12,948 nucleotides of DNA from positions 1-12,948 of the forward strand of contig CAMFPJ010000030.1 of NCBI GenBank assembly GCA_945971755.1, in the 5' to 3' direction. This stretch comes from an uncultured Clostridia bacterium. Lineage in GTDB: Bacteria > Bacillota > Clostridia > Oscillospirales > Acutalibacteraceae. The position numbers were made by a program, and so were the translations under genes. The notes under the pieces were generated by a model. The model saw only the letters and a list, made by a program, of their open reading frames with translations, was not told the origin of the DNA and made no database searches. Below are positions 1 through 6,171 of this stretch, one piece after another (positions within the stretch are counted from its first letter, which is position 1; each line of letters begins with the position of its first letter).

Positions 1-43
1 ACCTAAGCCTTCGTCGGCAGCGTCAGATGTGTATAAGAGACAG
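1..43 (+). other. Untrimmed Illumina Nextera i5 adapter (artefact)
   Basis: Bases 11-43 are the complete Nextera Read 1 transposase adapter: TCGTCGGCAGCGTC at 11-24, followed by the 19-base Tn5 mosaic end AGATGTGTATAAGAGACAG at 25-43. Bases 3-10 read CTAAGCCT, which matches from memory the Illumina i5 index S508/N508, and bases 1-2 (AC) match the end of the flow-cell primer. This is library DNA left on a contig end. It is not part of the organism, and a mosaic end here must not be read as a natural Tn5 element. Confidence 0.97.
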
Positions 44-85
44 ATTCAAAGTTATGTTAAATTTATGTAAATAAATTTTTTTCTA

Positions 86-115
86 TTGACGGGGATATTT
101 CGTTTTTGATATAAT
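86..115 (+). promoter_or_regulatory. Sigma-A-type promoter for the membrane protein/acyltransferase pair
   Basis: The -35 box TTGACG (86-91) matches the consensus at 5 of 6 positions. The -10 box TATAAT (110-115) is perfect, and the spacer is 18 bases. Transcription would start near 122, leaving a leader of about 40 bases before the ribosome binding site at 151-157. Native sequence begins only at base 44, so more distal regulatory sites are missing. Confidence 0.75.
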
Positions 116-161
116 TTATCTTGGGGGAGGGTACGAAACTTCCGCCATAAAAGGAGGAAAT

Positions 162-977
162 GTGTTGAAAGTTTTTATCGATTATATTGAAAACGCTTGT
201 AAAGACGTAAAATACAGTGAAATTTTATATCAATACAAACGCAGTCTTCTTGACGAAATGAACGACCGTGCCTGTGACGTTAAGCAGGCAGGCCTTACCG
301 ATGACGGTGTCGTAGCTGACCTTATTATATCGGAATATCCTGACGTGAGAGGCGGTTATGACCGTTATTATGCCGCTGAAAAAAGGCGCAGGAAAGAGGC
401 TATTCAGCATAAGCTGTTAATGATCGGCACACCGGTTTTAATTCTGTTCTCAGTCGCACTTTTTGTTGTTCTCGGTGTGTTAACAGATAATTGGCGCGAG
501 CTTTGGCTTATTATTGTGGGTACAACATTTTTTGCGGTAATTCTTAATTTCCTTGCCGCAATACGCAAGATATTAAGGCTTAAAAAGATTTTTCACCCTG
601 TCGCAAGACTCCTTACCGCAGGCTCGGTTATGCTTGTTGCCGTTTTCATTTTCCTTTACTGCGGCATAAACATTGGCTGGGCTCACACTTGGCCGATTGT
701 GCCTGCAGGCGTAATTGCATTACTTCTCGGCGACCTTACATTCGCTTTTGCAACTCATCAAAAGTTCTCTGTAATCAACCTCTTTGTTTACATACCTGCA
801 ATTTTCGCAATGCTTTATGTAATTTTGGCTGCGTACAGCTTTGTTTCTTGGGGAAAGGGCTGGGTATTGATTTTCCTCGGACTGATGATTGATGCTGCAA
901 TCGGTATAGGAATTCTTATTAACAACGCAAGATTTAGATACAAGCAGGAGGAAGTCGATATATGGAACGAAAATTAA
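162..977 (+). CDS. Six-helix membrane protein with HAAS-like cytosolic N-terminus
   Basis: Integral membrane protein of unassigned function. Residues 1-80 form a charged helical cytosolic head. The pattern around 18-62 (two amphipathic helices, GLTDDG, then a hydrophobic stretch ending EYPDV) resembles HAAS/DUF1700-type domains that precede membrane domains in Firmicutes. About six membrane segments follow, near 85-107, 113-134, 148-168, 176-197, 204-227 and 232-254, and the tail is short and cytosolic. The ribosome binding site AAGGAGG (151-157) lies 4 bases before the GTG at 162 and 7 before the TTG at 165, so the true start may be 165. An ATG at 160 is out of frame and stops after two codons. 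HAAS genes often follow a PadR-type regulator, but any such gene would lie beyond the contig end. The 3' end overlaps the next gene by 16 bases, which suggests translational coupling. Confidence 0.8.
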   Translation: MLKVFIDYIENACKDVKYSEILYQYKRSLLDEMNDRACDVKQAGLTDDGVVADLIISEYPDVRGGYDRYYAAEKRRRKEAIQHKLLMIGTPVLILFSVALFVVLGVLTDNWRELWLIIVGTTFFAVILNFLAAIRKILRLKKIFHPVARLLTAGSVMLVAVFIFLYCGINIGWAHTWPIVPAGVIALLLGDLTFAFATHQKFSVINLFVYIPAIFAMLYVILAAYSFVSWGKGWVLIFLGLMIDAAIGIGILINNARFRYKQEEVDIWNEN

Positions 978-2248
978 ATGCTGAGCTTTGGGATAAGATG
1001 CATTATCTTTTCCGCGACTTTAACGACCGTATGGTACACGTTGAGCTTCGTTATGATTTTGAAATTGACGTTGAGGCTCTTAAAACCGTGCTTATCTGCT
1101 TTTTTGAGAAGGCACCCGTGCTTCACTCCCGTTTTGTTGACAACCACCTGAGCACCCACTGGGAGGTTATGCCGTACAGCATTGAGGATGTTGTTACGGT
1201 GTCATACCCTGATGATTTAGACAGTGCGGTTGACGAGTTTTTGACTCAGTACATACCGCCCGAAAGCAGTTTACAAATGAAGGTTGCCGTTTTCTTTAAG
1301 GACGGTACAACAACAATTTGTATTGTTGAAAATCACATGTGCATGGACGGCGGCGACCTTAAATATTTCATTAAGGCTCTTTGCAAGAACTACAACAGTT
1401 ATGTTAACGAGCACAAAAGCCCCATTGAGCTTCGCACGGGTTCCCGTGCTTATGAGGAGGTTTATTCAAGCTTTTCACCGACCGAAACTCGAATGGCTAA
1501 AAATCTTTACAAAAATGTTTGCGCTAAAGATGACCACACCTTCCCATTAACTCACAACAATATTTCTGACAAATCTTTCATTGCAAGGCGTAAAATTGAC
1601 GAAGAACGCTTTATGAAAATTAAGGCAGTAGGCAAAAAGCACGGCGCCACAATTAACGATATGCTCGTTGCCGCATACTTCTACTCACTTTATGAGCTTG
1701 CCGGCTACAACCCTTATGACAGCGTAACAATTTCATGCGCTATTGACCTTCGCCGTCATATTAAGGATACAGAAGATTTGGGCATTACAAACCACACCGC
1801 ATTTATGCAGTGCAATATTCCGGAGCGCGGACGTGATATTTTCCAGACGCTCAATTACGTTGTAAGAAGTGTTAATAAGTTTAAGAACGATAAATTTATG
1901 GGCCTTTACGGACTCCCGCTCCTTAAATTCGGTTACAGCATTTTGCCCCACACCGCTTCGGAAGAGGTTATTAAAATCGGTTATTCAAACCCGCTTCTTG
2001 CAATGAGCAATATCGGTATTTTAGAGGCTGATAAATTAGCCCTTTCGGGACACGAGCCCACCGACGCATTTATGACCGGTGCCGTTAAGTATAAGCCTTA
2101 TGTTCTTCTCTCGGCAACATCTTACAAAAACGTTGTAACGCTTTCTATGTGCGTCAGAGGTAACGAGCAGGACGAGAAAATTGTCAGCGACTTCTTCGAT
2201 TTAATGGAGAAAAACCTTGCAGTTTTAACAGGCGACGCCACCGAATAA
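962..2248 (+). CDS. Freestanding HxxxDG acyltransferase / condensation-like protein
   Basis: 428-residue protein of the CoA-dependent acyltransferase superfamily (alcohol acetyltransferase, PapA5, NRPS condensation fold). The catalytic motif HxxxDGG is intact: His125, Asp129, Gly130 in ENHMCMDGGDL. Further family-like features are the GATINDMLVAA segment (228-238) at the start of the second half, the DLRRH segment (262-266) and SNIGIL (349-354). No carrier protein or adenylation domain is attached or nearby, so it more likely esterifies or amidates a small molecule or lipid from acyl-CoA than builds peptides. No signal peptide or membrane segment is seen, so it is cytosolic. The start is ATG, with AGGAGG at 946-951 inside the preceding gene. 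The overlap with the membrane protein gene suggests paired function, for example acylating and then exporting or sensing a lipid or sterol-like compound. That is inference and the substrate is unknown. Confidence 0.8.
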   Translation: MERKLNAELWDKMHYLFRDFNDRMVHVELRYDFEIDVEALKTVLICFFEKAPVLHSRFVDNHLSTHWEVMPYSIEDVVTVSYPDDLDSAVDEFLTQYIPPESSLQMKVAVFFKDGTTTICIVENHMCMDGGDLKYFIKALCKNYNSYVNEHKSPIELRTGSRAYEEVYSSFSPTETRMAKNLYKNVCAKDDHTFPLTHNNISDKSFIARRKIDEERFMKIKAVGKKHGATINDMLVAAYFYSLYELAGYNPYDSVTISCAIDLRRHIKDTEDLGITNHTAFMQCNIPERGRDIFQTLNYVVRSVNKFKNDKFMGLYGLPLLKFGYSILPHTASEEVIKIGYSNPLLAMSNIGILEADKLALSGHEPTDAFMTGAVKYKPYVLLSATSYKNVVTLSMCVRGNEQDEKIVSDFFDLMEKNLAVLTGDATE

Positions 2249-2264
2249 AACAGAATAAAAAATT

Positions 2265-2289
2265 AAGGACACCCGAGGGTGTCCTTTTT
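2265..2289 (+). terminator. Bidirectional intrinsic terminator
   Basis: A 9-bp perfect stem (AAGGACACC 2265-2273 with GGTGTCCTT 2278-2286) closes a CGAG tetraloop and runs into TTTTT at 2285-2289. On the - strand the same hairpin is followed by six T (complement of A at 2257-2262). It therefore fits both the acyltransferase gene ending at 2248 and the convergent carboxypeptidase homologue ending at 2313. Confidence 0.88.
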
Positions 2290-2312
2290 CGATAATGAAA
2301 CGAATTTTTAAT

Positions 2313-3641
2313 TCATTTAATTCTTCTTGGCTTTTTTCTTTTTGCTTTTATCATATTTTTGCGAACAATAAGAGCAATATAAGCCAAAAGAAGTAACAGC
2401 ACAAGACAAAGCAGGATTTTTACAACTGTTGTGTGCAAAAGGTAACCGATAAATCCTGTCACACGAAGAATTAACGAACCGCTCACACTTTCGCTTGCCA
2501 CAAGGTCAACCGTTGCAACCACATCTTCCCCGTAAAGAACCTGCGCTTTTCCGAGAACGTCACCTTTCTTTACGGGAGCATTAACGGTTTTCGGCGTTTC
2601 CTTTTCAATTGCTTTTATTTCAAGGCTGCCTGCATCTGTTCCCGAGGGAACAAGGGCTGTCAATTCCTCTTTGGGAACAAGGGCTAAGTGGTCTGTTCTG
2701 AAACTGTATTTAACGTCAACAACCGTTACAATATCCGTTGTAGTCGTAACGGGAGTTAATACAATATTCCCGAATGCCCAGTTATAAATTTTTCGGCTTT
2801 CGGTAAATGCAACGTTTTCCTCAACGCCGTCGTCGTCAACGTCACGCAGAGGTGCGCCTAAAATTATAAGCATATAGTTATATCCGTTTTTAGACGCAAC
2901 GGAAACAACGCACCTGCCTGCCTTTTCCGAAGCACCTGCCTTAACACCCGTAACCGATGGGCAGTAGTAATCACTCATACCGCGGATAAGCAGCTTGTTT
3001 GTGTTGTTGAGGTAACGGCGTTCACCGCGTGATGTGGGCGAAACCTCGTCACGTGCACGGGAACAAATATCCTTGAATATTTCATTTTTAAGGCAATAGG
3101 ACGCGATTTTGTAAATATCGTTGGCGGTTGTGTAACTGCTTTCTTCATCAAGACCGTGAGCATTTACAAAATGCGTGTTCGTGCAGCCGAGTTTCTCGGC
3201 AAATTCATTCATCATCTTAACAAAGTTCGGAATGCCGCCGCCGACATAATCTGCCAAAATGTTAGCTGCATCGGAAGCGGAATGAATAAGCATACAGCGA
3301 AGCAGTTCGTCAACAGTAAGCGATTCTCCGCCTGTAATGGCTATTGTAACACCGCCGCGGCTGTAAAGACCGTTTACAGTGTCGCTTTTGCAGGTGATTT
3401 TTTTTGAAAGGTCGGGGCAATTTTCAAGAACCAGAATTGCGGTTACCATTTGCGTAAGCGCCGCAGGGGCGTTTTTTTTGTCGGCATTTTTGTCAAAAAC
3501 AATGTAGTTTGTGTCTGTGTTCACAAGAAGAACAATATCCGCTTCCGTTTCAAGAAGCGAATTGAATGACGCAAATGAGGGAAGAGTAAACACCGATAAT
3601 ATGAGAACAATGGAAAGAATAATGCAAAATATCTTTTTCAA
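2313..3641 (-). CDS. DacF/PBP5-type D-Ala-D-Ala carboxypeptidase homologue, probable pseudoenzyme
   Basis: 442-residue extracytoplasmic protein of the S11 (low-molecular-mass penicillin-binding protein) family. It has an N-terminal signal peptide (residues 1-24, ending SFA), the S11 domain at about 33-290, a PBP5_C-like beta domain at about 310-385, and a C-terminal membrane helix (406-426) with a very basic tail. Active members trim the terminal D-Ala from peptidoglycan stems using SxxK, SxN and KTG. Here SxxK is Ala61-Leu-Thr-Gln64, SxN is Ser121-Ala-Ser123 and KTG is Lys234-Ala-Gly236, so the nucleophile and general base are both missing and catalysis is unlikely. The fold-defining surroundings (PA-LT-MVTAILVLENC, VTGVKAG) remain intact. 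The start is TTG at 3641-3639, eight bases after GGAGG. The open frame extends upstream to 3941, but that part precedes the signal peptide and overlaps the divergent gene. The protein may bind peptidoglycan or act as a scaffold. Confidence 0.88.
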   Translation of the reverse strand: MKKIFCIILSIVLILSVFTLPSFASFNSLLETEADIVLLVNTDTNYIVFDKNADKKNAPAALTQMVTAILVLENCPDLSKKITCKSDTVNGLYSRGGVTIAITGGESLTVDELLRCMLIHSASDAANILADYVGGGIPNFVKMMNEFAEKLGCTNTHFVNAHGLDEESSYTTANDIYKIASYCLKNEIFKDICSRARDEVSPTSRGERRYLNNTNKLLIRGMSDYYCPSVTGVKAGASEKAGRCVVSVASKNGYNYMLIILGAPLRDVDDDGVEENVAFTESRKIYNWAFGNIVLTPVTTTTDIVTVVDVKYSFRTDHLALVPKEELTALVPSGTDAGSLEIKAIEKETPKTVNAPVKKGDVLGKAQVLYGEDVVATVDLVASESVSGSLILRVTGFIGYLLHTTVVKILLCLVLLLLLAYIALIVRKNMIKAKRKKPRRIK

Positions 3642-3656
3642 AAGGGTTTCCTCCAC

Positions 3657-3685
3657 TTGAACTTTAGACTTAAATATATTACAAT
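3657..3685 (+). promoter_or_regulatory. Promoter for the phosphoesterase/Mur ligase operon
   Basis: TTGAAC (3657-3662) and TACAAT (3680-3685) are separated by 17 bases. The -10 matches consensus at 5 of 6 positions and the -35 at 4 of 6. Transcription would start near 3692, leaving a leader of about 55 bases before the ATG at 3748. No other promoter is apparent for the six following genes. Confidence 0.45.
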
Positions 3686-3691
3686 ATATAG

Positions 3692-3719
3692 AGTATAACA
3701 CAAAAAGGTAAAATATCAA
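3692..3719 (-). promoter_or_regulatory. Promoter for the carboxypeptidase homologue
   Basis: Read on the - strand, TTGATA (3719-3714) and TATACT (3697-3692) are separated by 16 bases. The expected start is near 3685, about 45 bases before the TTG start codon. It interleaves with the + strand promoter at 3657-3685. Confidence 0.5.
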
Positions 3720-3747
3720 ACAGAAAATTACCTGAAAGGAAATTTTT

Positions 3748-4437
3748 ATGATATACGTTACGGGAGACACGCACGGTGACCGTGAAAGACTTTCAAAATT
3801 AAATCTTATGAAGCTTCGTGAGGGCGACACTTTAATTGTTTGTGGCGACTTCGGCTTTCTTTGGGATAACGGCAAAAGAGAGCAAAAGTTTCTTCGGGAC
3901 TTGGGAAAGCGCAAATACAACATCTGTTTTATTGACGGCACTCACGAAAATTTTGACCTATTAAACACTTACGAAATAAGCGAGTGGAACGGCGGTAAGG
4001 TTCACAAAATTTACGGCAACCTTTACCATTTGCTCCGTGGGCAAATTTTTGAGATTGAGGGCAAAAAGATTTTTACAATGGGCGGAGGAGAGAGCTCCGA
4101 CATTGACATAAGAAAAGACGTGGGCGCTTGGCAAAAGGAAGAAATTCCCACTCAGGAGGAGCTTTTAGAGGGCGCGGAAAACCTTGAAATAGCAGGGTAT
4201 GATATGGACATCATCATCACTCACGAGCCGCCCTTAAAGGTTAAGAGCTTCTTAAATCTTAATGACAGCGAAAAATTCAGAGTTACAGCTCTTAACGCTT
4301 ATTTTGAGGAACTTTCGGGCAACTGTAAATTCAAAAAATGGTATTTTGGCTCGCTTCACCGGGATATTCGTATTTCCGCTACTCACAGAGCGGTATTTAT
4401 GGATATTGTCAATGCAGAAACGGGCGAAACGCTGTAA
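3748..4437 (+). CDS. Small calcineurin-like metallophosphoesterase
   Basis: 229-residue cytosolic protein of the calcineurin-like (Metallophos) family, which hydrolyses phosphoesters with a two-metal centre. Metal motifs occur in order: DTH (Asp7, His9), GDFG (Asp34), GTHEN (65-68 region, His66), THEPP (His159) and GSLH (His204). Two positions deviate: the Asn of the usual GNHE is Thr65, and the first His of the usual GHxH is Ser202. The remaining ligands are present, so it may still be active with altered metal binding. The start is ATG with AAAGGA at 3735-3740. It is the first gene of a tight operon: the Mur ligase starts 11 bases after its stop. The substrate cannot be inferred. Confidence 0.88.
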   Translation: MIYVTGDTHGDRERLSKLNLMKLREGDTLIVCGDFGFLWDNGKREQKFLRDLGKRKYNICFIDGTHENFDLLNTYEISEWNGGKVHKIYGNLYHLLRGQIFEIEGKKIFTMGGGESSDIDIRKDVGAWQKEEIPTQEELLEGAENLEIAGYDMDIIITHEPPLKVKSFLNLNDSEKFRVTALNAYFEELSGNCKFKKWYFGSLHRDIRISATHRAVFMDIVNAETGETL

Positions 4438-4448
4438 AGGGGAAGAAA

Positions 4449-5960
4449 ATGGCTAAATTAAACGAATATATAAAGCTTTTCCGCGAAAACGGTATTCTTG
4501 TTAAAAACAACGCAGACGAAAACATGGAAATCGGCTTTGTTTCCTATGACTCAAACAGAATAGAAAAGGACACACTTTTTCTTTGCAAGGGCGCTCATTT
4601 TAAGGAGGAATACCTTAAAAGTGCCGAAGATAAAGGCGCCGTTGCTTACGTTTCCGAAAAGGAATATAACGTAAACATTCCGTGTATAGCAGTCTCTGAC
4701 GTGCGCAAGGCAATGTGTCTTATGGCGATTTTCTATTATAAGAAATGCTATGAGAAATTTAATCTTATCGGTATTACAGGCACAAAGGGCAAAAGCACAA
4801 CAACTTATTTTATTAAATATATTCTTGACGCTTATTTGGAGTCTATGGGTGAAAAACCTTGCGGAGTTATTTCGTCTATTGACACAATTGACGGCGTTGA
4901 GAGTTTTGAAAGCCATTTAACAACTCCCGAACCCTTTGATTTGCACCGACATTTTGACAATGCGGCAAAATCGGGGCTTAAATTTATGGTTATGGAAGTG
5001 TCTTCTCAGGCTCTTAAATACGGCAGAGTTTACGGTGTTAATTTTGACGCAGGCTGTTACCTTAATATCGGTATTGACCATATAAGCGACGTTGAACACC
5101 CCACTTTTGAAGACTATTTCGAGTCAAAAATGAAAATCTTTTCACAGTGCAAGGTGGGGGTAGTAAATCTTGACTCCGACAAAGAGGAAGAGGTGCTCAA
5201 AGCTTCAAAAAATGCACCGAAAATCATTACATTCAGTGCCAAAAACCCCGAAGCAGATGTTTACGGCTACAACATTCACAAGGAAGGCAGTGATACTGTA
5301 TTCACAGTTCGCACAAAAGATTTTGAAAGGGAAATTACCCTTACAATTCCCGGCCTTTTCAATGTTGAAAACGCACTTTGCGCAATAGCCGTTTGTATAA
5401 ACTTCGGTATCCCTGAAAAATATATTGCAGACGGTCTTTTGAAAGCTCGTTCAAGCGGCAGAATGGAGGTTTACGAAAATGCGGATAAAAGCATTACCGC
5501 CATTGTAGATTACGCTCACAACCGCCTCTCTTTTGAAACGCTCTTTAAGTCGGTTGAGAAAGAATACCCCGGCAGAAAGGTTGTAATCGTTTACGGCTGT
5601 CCCGGCAAAAAAGCATTCATAAGAAGAAAAGATTTGGGTGAAATCAGCGGTCAGTACGCTTATTGTTCGTATCTTACGGAAGAGGACGCCGGTGAAGAGC
5701 CTATACATCAGATTTCCGAAGAAATTGCAACTCACATTGAAAGTGTGGGCGGTAAATACAAGATTATTGATGACCGCGGAGAAGCAATTCGCACAGCAAT
5801 TTTCGATTGCGGAAGAAACAGCGTAATTCTGATTACAGGCAAGGGCAACGAAACAAGGCAGAAAAGGGGAATTGAGTATATTGACACTCCCACGGACGTT
5901 GAATATGCCGTTTCAGCCTTAAAGGAATTTGACAAGATTAACGGAATAAAAGGTGAGTAA
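4449..5960 (+). CDS. MurE-like Mur ligase (UDP-MurNAc-tripeptide synthetase family), non-DNPR type
   Basis: 503-residue ATP-dependent amide ligase of the Mur family, closest to MurE, which adds the third stem residue to UDP-MurNAc-L-Ala-D-Glu. Visible features are the UDP-binding N-terminal domain, the ATP loop GTKGKST (111-117), TTPEPFDLH (158-166), MEVSSQAL (182-189), DH (210-211), Lys227 in ESKMKIF (the position usually carbamylated), GLFNVENAL (302-310), SGRMEVY (336-342), DYAH (354-357) and GKGNE (464-468). The DNPR motif that selects meso-diaminopimelate is absent, with EEDAGEEP (411-418) in its place. His of MEVSSHAL is Gln187 and His of GKGHE is Asn467. The added residue may not be diaminopimelate, or the acceptor may not be the standard precursor. 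The start at 4449 follows AAGGGGA closely; the open frame upstream lies inside the previous gene. It is outside any dcw cluster, so probably a second, specialised paralogue. Confidence 0.85.
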   Translation: MAKLNEYIKLFRENGILVKNNADENMEIGFVSYDSNRIEKDTLFLCKGAHFKEEYLKSAEDKGAVAYVSEKEYNVNIPCIAVSDVRKAMCLMAIFYYKKCYEKFNLIGITGTKGKSTTTYFIKYILDAYLESMGEKPCGVISSIDTIDGVESFESHLTTPEPFDLHRHFDNAAKSGLKFMVMEVSSQALKYGRVYGVNFDAGCYLNIGIDHISDVEHPTFEDYFESKMKIFSQCKVGVVNLDSDKEEEVLKASKNAPKIITFSAKNPEADVYGYNIHKEGSDTVFTVRTKDFEREITLTIPGLFNVENALCAIAVCINFGIPEKYIADGLLKARSSGRMEVYENADKSITAIVDYAHNRLSFETLFKSVEKEYPGRKVVIVYGCPGKKAFIRRKDLGEISGQYAYCSYLTEEDAGEEPIHQISEEIATHIESVGGKYKIIDDRGEAIRTAIFDCGRNSVILITGKGNETRQKRGIEYIDTPTDVEYAVSALKEFDKINGIKGE

Positions 5961-5961
5961 G

Positions 5962-6171
5962 ATGGATAAAAAGAAAGCGTTAGACACGGCTGCAAAGCTG
6001 GGATTACTCGGTGTTGCAGGCAGCACTGCCTACAATCTGTTTTCAGCTTGTCTTATTAAACGGCGCGAGCAAAACGGAGAGTTTGCCGCCGCTTTTCCTG
6101 AAATAGAAGATGAAATCAATGAAGTAATCGCAAGGGAAAGAGCAAAAAGGGGAGTAGATATAAATGAATAA
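5962..6171 (+). CDS. 69-residue small hydrophobic protein
   Basis: I do not recognise this protein. It has a basic N-terminus, a hydrophobic, alanine/glycine-rich stretch at about 12-32 that could be a single membrane helix, a basic KRREQ boundary, then an acidic-amphipathic helix (about 44-63). It looks like a single-pass membrane peptide with a cytosolic helix. The ATG at 5962 is preceded by AAGGTGA (5950-5956). A GTG at 5953 would add three residues but overlaps the ribosome binding site. It starts one base after the Mur ligase stop and overlaps the symporter gene by 8 bases, so its translation is probably coupled to both. The position suggests an accessory or partner of the symporter or ligase, which is inference. 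Confidence 0.7.
   Translation: MDKKKALDTAAKLGLLGVAGSTAYNLFSACLIKRREQNGEFAAAFPEIEDEINEVIARERAKRGVDINE

Noticed and set aside
25..43. Tn5 mosaic end read as a natural transposon terminus
   Set aside because: It is continuous with the Nextera adapter and an i5 index, so it is a library artefact.
116..161. Possible leader riboswitch or attenuator before the first gene (GGGAGG, CTTCC and GGAGG segments)
   Set aside because: The pairings are only about five bases with wobbles and the leader is too short for any known riboswitch class.
3470..3482. Run of eight T next to the altered SxxK site, suspected as a frameshift or sequencing error explaining the lost catalytic residues
   Set aside because: The frame stays aligned with the S11 family on both sides of the run, and the changes at Ala61 and Gln64 are in-frame substitutions. 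SxN and KTG, far away, are altered too.
3642..3941. N-terminal extension of the carboxypeptidase-homologue frame by about 100 residues
   Set aside because: The extension precedes a clear signal peptide, overlaps the divergent phosphoesterase gene by 194 bases, crosses both promoters, and is rich in residues typical of a shadow frame. TTG 3641 has a good ribosome binding site.
4338..4448. 37-residue upstream extension of the Mur ligase frame
   Set aside because: It lies inside the preceding phosphoesterase gene in another frame and has no ribosome binding site; ATG 4449 begins a normal MurE-like N-terminus.
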